DNA from: Gymnopus androsaceus JB14
Lineage: Eukaryota; Basidiomycota; Agaricomycetes; Agaricales; Omphalotaceae
Length of the DNA: 64,000 nucleotides
Reading direction: 5' to 3'
Assembly: GCA_009733575.1 (NCBI GenBank)
Contig: ML769532.1
Coordinates: 66,027 to 130,026 of the forward strand
Shown here: positions 25,701 through 36,213 of the stretch, piece by piece
Layout: each line of letters starts with the position of its first letter
How positions within the stretch are numbered: position 1 is the stretch's first letter
Made by a program: the position numbers and the translations under genes
Notes under the pieces: generated by a model
Told to the model about the DNA's origin: nothing
Databases searched by the model: none
The model's input: only the letters and a program-made list of their open reading frames with translations

Positions 25701-28700
25701 AACACTGGTGGCAGACGGCTTTTTTTCAGACAGGCGGCCTCAACAGAATCGCTCCACTCGAGGTAAGGATGGTTTTTGATTCATTTGGATATGTGCTTGC
25801 TAAATGTTTGGCATACAGGTCGCTTTCGCAATCGCAATCGCTTTCACAGGAGCTCTCCTCGGCTCGGTCGCGCAAACTATCTTCTTCAAGTCATGGAACA
25901 GCTAGTTCCCATTCCCCCTCCAACTCTCTTTCTGCAACAATGTTGAGTTCGCGTCCCAACCTTTCCATCTCTCTGCCCAACGGCTTGGCCAACTTTTCAC
26001 CACCAGAGAGATCCGCGCTTAGCCTTGAAAAGGAGATTATGCGTCTACAGGAAGTGTTGAAGGAGCGGGAAGCTGAGATTTCTAATCTTGAGATCTCGTT
26101 AAAGGCTAGCCAAGGCGATTTTGTTTCATCCCCTACTACACATCCTTCGGATCTCAAGCTCGAGATGAACGGGGATGTGAATGGCCGTCACGAGGATGAG
26201 CCTGCTACGCCGGAAAGCTTCTTGTCACCTCAGACGATAAACAAGTTTGAGCATATACGGAGAAGCATGCAGATGCACAACGAGAACGAGAATGGAAACG
26301 GACAGGATCATGACTCTGCTTCTGCGTCTGGTTCTATAGTCTCTGATACAGATGAGTCGCTTGATAGATTAAATGAGCTTATGTTGTACGTTTTCCCGTT
26401 ACTTTATGCCTGTGGCATTATACTAACCTGTTTAATATAGATCCATGGCACAGAAGGAATCGAGTCACCGCGAGGTTGTTGACAGTCTTACCAAGGAGCT
26501 TACGCAGACTAGACGACAGCTTGATGAGCTCACTACGCTTTCCAGGGACCAGGTCAGTAGTAAATGATGTACATTTCTTATTCCCCGGTCTTAAATTGTT
26601 TTTCCAACAGGCTCTCAATATGTCGACCGAAGTCGAGGCTTTGCGAGAGAAACACCGGAGAGATCTGGAGGAGCTCGCAGAGGTACAGCAACGCGAATCC
26701 GCATTACTTGATTCTCTTTCTAAAGCGGAAGCTGAACATGCTGCTGCTGTGGAAGAGATTCGAGCATCTCACTCTGATGCGTTGACGCAGAAGCAAAACG
26801 AGGTGGATTCCCTCCTTTCACGCATGAAAGAAGAGCATGAAACCGCACTTTCTACTCTTCGTGACGAGCTCGCTGCGGCTTCCTCCGCTCTCGAACAGGC
26901 TCTTCAGAGTCATGAAGAGGCCTTTGGCCAGCTGCGACAGGAACATGGGGAGGAGCTTCGTAGCAAACTTCAGGAAGCCAGTGACACCCTTGATCGAGCG
27001 CGCCAGGAGCAGGAGGCTACTCTTTCCCAGGTTGTGAGTGCTCACGCAGAGGAGTTGAAGCGGAAGGACTCTGAATCGACTGCATCGGTCCAGCAGACGG
27101 AGGAGGAGTTCTACAATGCTTTGACGAAGCTGCGAAGTGACCATGCCGAAACAATCGAGAGACATGCTGCCGAGTCTGCTGCAGCGTTGGAGAAGTTGAA
27201 GGAGGAGCACGCTGCTGAGCTACGGATGGCTGTCAAGGCCAAGGAGAGCTTGCTTTCGGAATCTCAATCGTCACGGAGCGTGGCTCTTCAGGAACTCCAG
27301 GACGAACACTCTTCTGCCATCTCCAGGAAGGAGACATCTCATGTGGAGGAATTAGAGAGGCTCAAGGCTGAGCATGTTCGTGCTCTTGCAGACAAGGATG
27401 AAGGTGCAGAGATTGAGCGCGGTAAACTGCGCTCCGCCATGACGAGGAAGGAAACGGCGCTCAACGAAGAGCTGGAAAAGGCAAAGGCTGACCATACTGC
27501 CATACTTTCTTCAGTCCAGCAGAGCATGCAGCTATACTCTCTTCGATCAAAGCCGACCACGTCGCTGTACTTTCTTCCGCACAAGCGGATCATGCTTCTT
27601 CGCTCGCTTCCTTGCAGGCTGAGCATGCTTCGCAGCTGGAACAACTACACGCAGAACATGAACAGCTGTTGTCCAAGCTCCAGGAGGAACAGAAGATTGA
27701 GAGTGAACGACTTGAATCTGCTCTCGCTTCCCTGCAGAATGACTCTTCCGCTGCTGCTACTGGTGCACGTGCGGCACTCGATGATGCTGTTCAATCCCAA
27801 AGAGAACAGCACGCCGCACTGCTGGAAGATATTACACGGTCGCATGAGGCTGAACTCCAGGATCTAGCTGCTGCTCACGAGCAGACGACCAGAGACATTT
27901 CCGCTGCCTCGGACGAGAAAGTAGCATCCCTTCTAGAAGCCCACACCGCCGAATCATTGAAGCTTAGAGCTCAACACCAGCAGGAGATCACCGAGCTGAA
28001 CAACAGCATCGTTGCACTCCAGGAACAGCACAAGTCGTCCTTGGAAGATGTTCGGGCTTTGGGTGAGACGACTGTGGCTAAGGCGACGCAAAGGCTACAG
28101 GCCACTCTAGAGGACTTGAAGAGTCAGCATGCCAAGGAAAGCGAAACTCTCCGCAAGGAGAACGAGCTTCTTGTGCAGGAGCTAGAAGCCCACAAAGTTG
28201 CAGCTGACGAGTTCTTGTTGCGAGACCGGGAACGACAAGGTCAAGAAGAGCAGATCACCCAGAAAGACGATATCATTCGAAGCATGCAAGAAGCGCTTTC
28301 GGGTGTCCAGAGCGAACGCGATGGTCTTGCCACCGAGCTTGCTAAACTTCGGTCGGAAATCGACAGAACTCGTATGGAGCAGTCGCTTCTGGTTCAGGAA
28401 GCCTCCAAACGCGAGTCTCTGGTTGTGGAACTAGAACGTCATCGTTCTGTGCTAGCGGAACTTCAGGAGAATCTCCAAAAGGTCAAGGACGAGAAGGACA
28501 CCTTGCAAACGGAAAAGGGTCGCTCAGATACGCTCGTGCGCGAGTTACAGGCGCAGATTGCTCGAAGTGCGTCTCCACCGAATGGCCGACCGACCGGAGA
28601 ACGAAATTTGCCATTCAATCGTGCCCCTGGTGCCAACAGTGCCAAGTTGCCGCCTCCTACACCTCCGCCATCCGTGCCGCCTCCACCTGCCCCTCGTACA

Positions 28701-29337
28701 ACTCAGCATGATCCAGGCTTTAGCGTATCCTCTGCGACTACCTCTTCTGGATTCTCTTCCTCCTCCTCTCGGGACTCTCAGCAGATTCCCGAATCTCCAG
28801 CCACACCAGCGACGTCTCTCGGTCATGGTTCGCTCATGACTCCGACGCCTCTATCAGACGGTAAATCGCAGGCCAAGATTGACGAACAAGCGAAGCAACT
28901 GGATGAGCAGGAGGCTATGATCAAGACGCTGAACAAGCAACTCACGCACTGTGAAAGCGATCTGCAAACGCACATGGATCTAGTGAGCACCCTGGAGACC
29001 TCTTTGGGCGACTCGGAGAAGAATCGTAGGTCTCGCGTCAATTTCTTACTTCTGTATACTGACCGTCTTTATTCTACTAGTTCGGAAAGCTCGTATGCAT
29101 GCAACAGAGCTTGCTCGTGAAAGGGACCGGTTGAATGGAGAAATCGACACGCTCCGGAAGGAGCTTACCGAGACTAAGCGAGAGGTGATAAATGTCCGCC
29201 AATCAATCGTGGAAGAAAAGCAATCGTACGAGCAGCGTCTAGACGAAGAGAGGAAGGCCAAGGAACGTGCCCGCCAACAGCTGGATTCTCGGATGGACGA
29301 GCTGTCGAAACGAAAATCCAAGTTTGCTTGTCTGTAA
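22731..29337 (+). CDS. Kinesin-4 type motor with long coiled-coil tail (apparent frameshift)
   Basis: The N-terminal motor domain has [10 protein letters not shown]-loop [25 protein letters not shown] (switch I), VDLAGSER (switch II), [17 protein letters not shown] and [18 protein letters not shown] basidiomycete-style Ser/Pro/Gly insertion of about 90 residues sits between switch I and switch II. The motor runs into [17 protein letters not shown], as in kinesin-4/KIF4-KIF21 proteins, followed by a very long coiled coil and a C-terminal KRKSKFACL. Exons: 22731-22770, 22820-23462, 23512-23945, 23994-24823, 24879-25762, 25819-26385, 26441-26552, 26611-29025, 29081-29337; about 2040 residues. 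Near 27516-27524 the coiled-coil frame shifts by one base with no intron available: upstream frame ends AILSSVQQS, downstream resumes [15 protein letters not shown]. One extra G would restore continuity, so this is a sequencing error or a real truncating mutation. Role: plus-end microtubule motor (family knowledge). Confidence 0.92.
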
Positions 29338-30083
29338 TTTTTGTTCCTTCGTCCACCGGATGGACTCTACGCTCCTTACGTTCCTGCTTCATCGCTTTAC
29401 GAATTTTTCCAGTTCGCCTTCCGTCGGCCACTGCACTCGCTCGTTGTTTCCGTATATTACCCTAGCGCATCTTCTCGTTTTAAACAGTGAGTTATACCCA
29501 CCATTTCTACTAGTACCAGTTGTCAAATTATCACTTTTTTGCACATTACATTCCTTCGACTTGTCCTATGTTTTTCTTGCATCATTTTTTATATTTATAT
29601 TTTATGTTAGCTAGGGTTAGTATGTCTCAATGGATTGTGGATTTAATCGAGAAAAAGTGTGTTGCGGGGCATATTGGGGCATATACCGAGTTAGCTCCGG
29701 GAGACCGGAAGTAAATAATATTATGGGACTCTTACGGGGCACCGGCCCCGGGGCGGCCACTGCGCGTGGTGCGTTGGGGGAACCTATGTAGGTTCCCCAA
29801 ACCCCTTCCTTTTCGCTGCCGCGAGCCCACTGCGTGGTGCTTCCGCTGCGCGGGGCTTTCCTTTCTTCCGGAATTGACCGGCGACATAGTACGGGGCATA
29901 TGGGGCATATGTGATCGGCGCACTTCCTCGATTAAATTACTTAATATGCAACAACGTTGACGGAGAAATGTGGGGGTGGCGCGGCGGGCCGGAAAGCTAT
30001 GAGATCAATTCGCTCCAAGCCCTATCTTGTTTCAACCCTCACCCTCATCTAAGCGACTATACCCTCAAAATTTTCAACCACCC
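29338..30083. other. Intergenic region with a GC-rich inserted island
   Basis: A strikingly GC-rich block (about 29729-29900) lies in otherwise balanced DNA. It includes a perfect hairpin at 29777-29798 (arms GGGGAACCTA / TAGGTTCCCC). It is bracketed by near-direct repeats of GGGGCATATNGGGGCATAT (about 29667-29685 and 29894-29911). No open frame or known RNA was recognised. It is probably a short mobile or structured element. Confidence 0.45.
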
Positions 30084-31716
30084 ATGTCTGCTCGACTTCC
30101 TTCGCGAGCAACGACTCTTCTTCGTCCGAATACATTTCGTCTTTCTACTGTAAACCGATGGAGATATTCAAGTACAATTCCAACCAGGTCACCCAAAACT
30201 CTCCCCGCTTTCTCTATGGAAGGGAAGGTTCGTCGCTGTTCATTGACGTGTCAAATGCATCAGGTTTATTCTTCCGTATAGGTTTGTTTAATAACGGGTG
30301 CTGCTCGTGGTTTGGGCAATGAATTCTGTCGGGCATTTGTCCAGTCGTCAGTGATTTTTTTTTACCATGATCCTTCCTCTACTGAGTTGGCTCATTTCCT
30401 CAGCGGATGCACAACCATGGCAATCGTTGATCTAAAAGAGTCCGAGGCCAAAGATGCTGCCAAAGAGCTCACTGAAATCGCATGCGGTCAGTATTGTTAT
30501 TCTCAACTTAAACCCCTTTCCCCCCTTTTCCCACCCCGCATTTCGCTGTTACTATTCAACGGGAACATGTTACTGAAGAGGGCTTGTTAAGTTAACAGCG
30601 ATCTAAAGAGGGAAGATGTGAAAATCATTGGTATTGAATGCGATGTATCGTCGGAGCTATCTGTTCAGAGGGCGTACGCTGAAACTATCAACACCTTCGG
30701 CCGCGTAGACTCCGTCGTCGCCTCTGCTGGTAAGTCCAACCAAATCTTGTGACCCCACGACATGATTGATCTTGGCGTATAGGTATTGTTGAAAACTACG
30801 CAGCCTTTGAGTGAGTGACTTTCCACATACCGGATCTTCTCTGTTCTAAATTATTTTTCCCGTTTAGTTACCCGTTCGACCGTATAAAGCGGTTGTACGA
30901 TATCAACGTTCACGGATCTTTCTTCACTGCCCGTGAAGCCGCGCGCAACATGATTCCTCAAGGAGGTGGATCCATCGTTTTGGTGGCTAGTATGAGTGCC
31001 AACGTGAGCTGAACCCGTGTATTTGTTTAGAGAGATGCTAACCTGATCTTGACCCTGCAGATTGTCAATATTCCCCAGGTACTTTCACATCTCTTTACTC
31101 GGTGCCTCTTGTTAACACTGGTCTGTTCATAGCCTCAAACCCCCTACAACGCGTCGAAAGCCGGTACGTTACACCTACGCTTCATAGACTGTTATCCTGA
31201 TTTTGATTTTCTCTTTACAGCTGTTCGACATATGGCTTCCAGTTTGGCCGTTGAGTGGGCCAAAAAGAACGTGCGAGTCAACGTACTCAGGTCAGAATTT
31301 TTTTGTGTGCCAGATGTCAAAATGTTAATTAACTCGTGTTCAGCCCTGGTTATATGGCCACTAAACTGACCAGGACCATCCTCAACCACGATCCCGAGCT
31401 CAAGGTACGTGAATTGACGCGTAAGGTTGACGAGGGTTTTTCGATGATGTATTTTTGCTATCTAGAAAACCTGGGAGAGTCTAACTCCAATGGGACGGGT
31501 ATGTTGTCGTTCTCTCTGCAAAGAATATTCCTCTCATTTCCTGTCGTGTAGATTGGAGAACCTGAGGATTTAGCGGTAATTTTCTCTTAATGTGGGATGG
31601 AAGACATGAGATGCTAATTCGCTTTGTAGGGAGCTATCGTTTACCTCGCTAGCGATGCCTCGAGATTCATGACTGGATCCGAAATTCGTGTTGATGGAGG
31701 GTACACTATCATCTAG
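30084..31716 (+). CDS. Short-chain dehydrogenase/reductase, polyol dehydrogenase-like
   Basis: Thirteen exons (first 30084-30227, last 31630-31716) encode about 330 residues. The N-terminus is Arg/Ser/Thr-rich without acids (MSARLPSRATTLLRPNTFRL), typical of a mitochondrial presequence. The classical SDR core follows: cofactor motif TGAARGLG, CDVSS, SAGIVENYAAF, the catalytic Ser in SMSANIVNIPQ, YNASK (Y-x3-K), SPGYMATKL, and C-terminal GSEIRVDGGYTII. The arrangement resembles D-arabinitol 2-dehydrogenase / sorbose reductase members that interconvert polyols and ketoses with NAD(P)H; the exact substrate is inferred. One exon (31061-31078) is 18 nt. For exon 4, the acceptor TTAAG ending at 30591 keeps the frame, while the stronger-looking AACAG eight bases later would create a stop. 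Confidence 0.9.
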
Positions 31717-31940
31717 AAGGGTACGAATTTACGGTCCACATTATCTTGGCATTATAGAGGTATTTTACACCCACGCAAGTGGATCCACGATATTTGGACT
31801 GCTTTTAGTCTTGTATACCTATCCAACGTAACTTAAATAGCTTTTGTTATGGAAAATAATTTTCGGAACTTTTGAGTTATTAGGAGCGTGGAACCGAACA
31901 ACAACCTTGCTTCCTACCTTCATCTTGGAACGTAAAGGGC

Positions 31941-33081
31941 ATGTCTTCATCCTCTCCTTTAAACCAAAAGCAACCTGCTGGTCAGATCCCGGCTTTCGAA
32001 TTCACGAAACGGAAACGATGGGCTGATTTATTGATCAATGAACTCTCCGACACTTGTATCTTTGTATTGTCTTCGACTCTCCAAATTCTCTATTGCAGTC
32101 CAGCTATCGGTGATCTTCTTGGTTGGAAGGAAGTAGACATTATTGACCATGAATTTACGGAACTTATAATCTGTGAGCATCCTTTTCTTTCGGTAAATCG
32201 CAGTTACCAACTTGATTATTGCAGCGGAAGACCAGCAAACATTCTGCGACGCTTTCAATGAAAGCCTTGGAGGAAAGAAGGAAATGCTGGCCTATGTTCG
32301 GCTGATATGCAGTGGCTCCGCAACCTCTCAACCATTCACGCCTAACAAGGAAGTTCTGTTCGAAATAAAAGGATATCCGCGATTCATTGTAGAGGACAAT
32401 CCCAGTTCTGGCTGCGAGTGTTTCTTTGCAATGGCTAAACCTTATCTCAGCCGCAATGTAGCCATGTGTGTTCATCATGCCTCTACTCTAAACCTTATCC
32501 TTGCTAACTCGAATGTAGGTTGAACACGATGATGGATTTGAAGCTGGAAAACGAGTATCTTCAGACGAAACTGAAAGCATTGAAGGCGAAACATCAGTCA
32601 TCGTCATCGTCATTGTATTCAACCTCTTCAGCTCTCTTCTCACGCCAGCAAGCAGACAATTCGAGTCCGTTCTACCTGGGCTCTGATCAAGTCAAGAATT
32701 CCCCTACCAGGTCCACGTTCGATAGTTCGGCACTTTCGGGTACTAATCCTGTCGATGATGAGGCTGATGAAGGGAAGAAGAAGAAGAAGGTGCGTGTGAT
32801 CCTCCTCGATACTCATTTACTCACTCCACTCATGCGCATAACATGTAGCTCAAGAAAATTCACTCTACAGAGCAATATGTGTGCGTCACCTGTGGACGTA
32901 CAGATTCACCGGAATGGCGCAAGGTGAGAAGCCAAGTTTTATTTATGCTCTTTGTTCGTTCGTTAGGATTAAACATCCACAGGGTCCCTTGGGTCCGAAA
33001 ACTCTCTGTAACGCCTGTGGACTCCGATGGGCGAAACAGATGCGCAAACCAGACGATGCTAGCATGTCACAAGCTGTATAA
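31941..33081 (+). CDS. wc-2: White-collar-2 homologue (PAS + GATA zinc finger)
   Basis: Five exons (31941-32172, 32225-32465, 32519-32789, 32849-32923, 32983-33081) give about 305 residues. The N-terminal half contains a PAS domain ([20 protein letters not shown], then [15 protein letters not shown]). A short coiled coil ([19 protein letters not shown]) and a Ser-rich linker follow. A lysine-rich patch precedes a GATA finger with C-x2-C-x18-C-x2-C spacing: [18 protein letters not shown], then [16 protein letters not shown]. This order and the finger sequence are those of WC-2, the nuclear partner of the blue-light receptor WC-1, which controls photoresponse and fruiting in mushrooms (family knowledge). 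It is shorter than ascomycete WC-2, as usual in basidiomycetes. Confidence 0.92.
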
Positions 33082-33447
33082 TATTCTGACTGATACGATG
33101 GACTAGTCTCTGTGTGGAGGCTTAGATTCTTTCTTGGAACACACACACTTTGGGCAGGCTTATCTTATCTGTACTAATTGCTACTTTTTGCTTTCGATGT
33201 CGATGTTTATGGACAGTATTTATTATCTATGTACAGTACTGCAAGCTAGAATCTACACTATGATGTACGGTAGTTCTTTGTTCTGTACTTGTAAGGTAAG
33301 TATGCGTGTATTCCTTCTGATCATCTTCGCAAGCTGTGAGACGCTCGAATAGCCGAAAAAACGCGTAGGGTCGTGTATGTCGTGTATTGGGATTATGTGA
33401 TGCGCCGATAAGAGTCTGTGCTATTCCAGGTTTCTATAATTTGTAAT
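33082..33447. other. Convergent 3' intergenic spacer
   Basis: About 366 bp lie between the stop codons of the plus-strand WC-2 gene and the minus-strand MFS gene. It holds both 3' UTRs; no open frame or repeat of note was seen. Confidence 0.5.
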
Positions 33448-35346
33448 CTAGAGTCGGCTGGGCCACCTCCTCTCTAATACGCGATAACCTGTTCCCAGCG
33501 AGCTTACCAAAAGCGTTATCCCCGTAAACATAATGAGAGGACCCTGAAAGGAACAAATTGCATTCAGATATAACCGGACGTCAACATGATTTGGTTCGAG
33601 AACTTACATATCCTTCAAACCCATACGCAGCATGCGATTTATTAGTAAAATGCCATGGATGAAGCAATCCTGATGCAATTGGGGCAGACAAGACGTTCCC
33701 AATACCCCAGCCTGTCGTTAGCATTAGCATATATGCTATGATAGATAGAGCGGGAGGAGAATCTAACTTGCTATGAAGATACCCATAAGCATTGACGCTT
33801 GACGAGGATCATCTCCATCCACCGAAGCTACGAATCGAGGCCACAATGCACCCCAGCTTGGTGTCAAGAATCCATAGACACAAGCAAATGCGAGGAGAGG
33901 AGCAAGGCTCTCTGTGAATCCCCAGAGGAAGAACACCGAGAGAGCAGAGCCGAGGGATGACAGTAGGATAGACCATCGGATGTCGAAGGAGTCGGAGAGC
34001 CATCCGAGGAAAATGGGACCTGGGATTGAGGCACCTATTCAAGCGGTAAAATAATTCCGGTATGGTATCAGCCTTTGAACTAACCATTGACAAATGCAAG
34101 TGCAAGAGTTCCCGAGGTGGTTCCAAGTTTCAAATCAGAAGCGAAAGCTGTGATGGATAAATGAGAATAGACCAGAGGAAAATTAATTGAGATGATACGC
34201 ACTCGGCAGGTACAGGTAAGGCAAAAAACCTCCCAATCCTTGAAGCATGTTTGCAATGAATAGAATCCAGAAAGGACTGTACGTCAAAAATCTGGTATTG
34301 ATGGCTCGCATATCTACAGCCTGTGCGATCGGGACTCGAGGTTTGATGAAGGGCAAGCAAGGGAGCGAAAAGACGATGAAAGCGACAGCCTAGTATATGG
34401 TTGCAGTTAGCTACTAGACTAGTAAGAACTTCACCGTTCACATACTAGTGAAAGCAAGGTAGTCCTCTGACCATATTTTTTCAACAGATTCTCGAGGACG
34501 AAAGGAAGTACGACTCCTCCTACACCTATAAACCATCGTTTCTTTTCAGTGCAATGTACATACATGTCGTGCTAGCATACCTGTGCCAGAAAAAATGATT
34601 CCTGTTGCCTGTCCATCTGATAAGAGAAGGTAACGAAAGAAAGCAAGAAGCTTACCAGGCCCTTTTTCTTTGAGAACCACTCGAAAAGATATGTTAGCAT
34701 TGGGAAATAGAGCAGACCTGTTACTAATGAGTCTTCCTACCACGAACAGCGTGGAGATGCACGTACTTCCACCAAGCGAATATATTATACCCTGCGTGAT
34801 GATCAACTGCCAAATTTTTGTCGAGAACGCTGCTGCAACCAACCCCGACACGCAGAGGATGACTCCCAAAATCATCGCGTTTCGTTTGTGCCAAGGATAC
34901 CTATTGGTGATAGATACAACGATCGGCGAAGTGAGATATAGTAGTCCACTTGATAGTGACCCGACGAGGGCCAGCAAGGTGGACGAGTCGTTCGCGAAGG
35001 CTGAGTCTGTTGTGTAGAAATCGAGGAAGACTCCATAGGAGAAGGGCAACGACCTTTGGAGAGGATAAGGAAGATGTTAACCACATCAAGTCGAATCTGG
35101 GAACATACCAAACTAGGAGCTCGAGGAACCACGCGCTAAGAAGGTAAGCCCAAGCATGAAACCCGCCGTCCTAGATTTCCCATCTGTCAGCCCACCTATT
35201 GAAGCCTGGAGAGTTGGTTGTCTTACCATTGGTCGAAGGTAAACTGCGTTTTCTGGTTCTGTTTCGACTAGTTCACCTCGAGAGTGGGTCGAAGTACGTG
35301 ACACAGACGTGCTCAATTCGGTTTCATGTTGCATATGAGAGGACAT
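33448..35346 (-). CDS. MFS transporter, monocarboxylate-porter (MCT/MCH) type
   Basis: The hydrophilic N-terminus (MSSHMQHETELSTSVSRTST) is followed by DGGFHAWAYLLSAWFLELLV, the conserved first transmembrane region of fungal MCT-like carriers. The second part of helix 1, PFSYGVFLDFYTT, and further membrane segments follow (LVGSLSSGLLYLTSPIVVSI, AMILGVILCVSGLVAAAFST). After these come a helix-4/5 segment LLYFPMLTYLFEWFSKKKGL and the family motif ATGIIFSGTGVGGVVLPF. C-terminal helices continue to LIMFTGITLLVSSLGTGYRV, stop at 33448-33450. First exons are 35346-35227, 35170-35109 and from 35053; many small introns follow. One acceptor must be the later AG of ATGGACAG to keep GL-ATGIIF in frame. 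It probably moves carboxylates or related small molecules across the plasma membrane; the substrate is unknown. Confidence 0.88.
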
Positions 35347-36000
35347 CCTGCGTTAAACTGGGATTAGGACTACCCAGCTCCAAAAATCTAACTTACTGGT
35401 CATTCAAGATGGCAAAACTGGATGCGTGGAGAGGATAGAAGAAGATTTGTTTCAGTGAGATTTTATTCAAGTGGCAATTTTCATGGGTACAAGAAGACTG
35501 CGTGACTCAAAATGATGATCCGGCCAAATGAAATGAGCGTGCTTTTCAGTTGTTCTGTCGGTTATTTTGAACGTCTTGTTTTCTCTATATCGTTCATCGA
35601 ATTAGTCAGGAAGGAGTCCACTCAAGGAAAAAATAGGAAGTAAGATTACCTTCCTTTTTCGGAAAATTATCATCCTTTTCAGGCAAGCGCCACCTCCTAA
35701 CCGTCACGATCAAAATCCGAAGTATGCTTGTAGCGAACGTGTGGATTCTACATCCTCAATCTTCAGCGATACAACGATACCAGAGGACGCAAGGCCAGCG
35801 AGAGCCACACGCCTAGATTGCGGAGTCGGACATCCTGTGTTCATCGTAACTAATAAGCCTGTACGTGTTGCTGTTTAAAAGATGGCGAAGGACCGGAACT
35901 GCGGCGAACATCTTTTTGATCTTCCCGCCCAATTGATACGAATCTTCTGAGCTGACTTTTAACATACCTCGATATAACTGTGAAATTATGTAAATGAACA
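35347..36000. other. Upstream region of the MFS gene
   Basis: No supported gene. A 125-codon minus-strand frame (36187-35813) spans the loop of the inverted repeat and has no domain, so it is not called. Confidence 0.4.
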
Positions 36001-36213
36001 CTATTGCCTGTTGCATATAGTTCTGCAGGTCCATAGATTTTTGCACTTGTTTATTCGGGCCGCAAAATGAATGGGGGGCTATGCGAAATGAATTAAGACT
36101 ATATTCTTTTCGGCCTGGGCCTTTGGTTTCCATAGTTTTCAATTCATTTTGACCCAAACAAAACAAGTTCAAAAAAACCGTCGACATGCAGAACTATATG
36201 CAACAGGCAATAG
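36001..36213. repeat. Stem-loop element with perfect 27 bp inverted ends
   Basis: Positions 36001-36027 and 36187-36213 are perfect reverse complements over 27 bp (inner half TGCAGAACTATATGC). About 160 bp lie between them. No target duplication was found at the ends, so it is either an old MITE or a structured regulatory or terminator region. Confidence 0.6.

Noticed and set aside
30592..30598. Acceptor AACAG at 30598 for SDR exon 4
   Set aside because: It puts a stop codon immediately downstream; the TTAAG acceptor ending at 30591 keeps the conserved frame.
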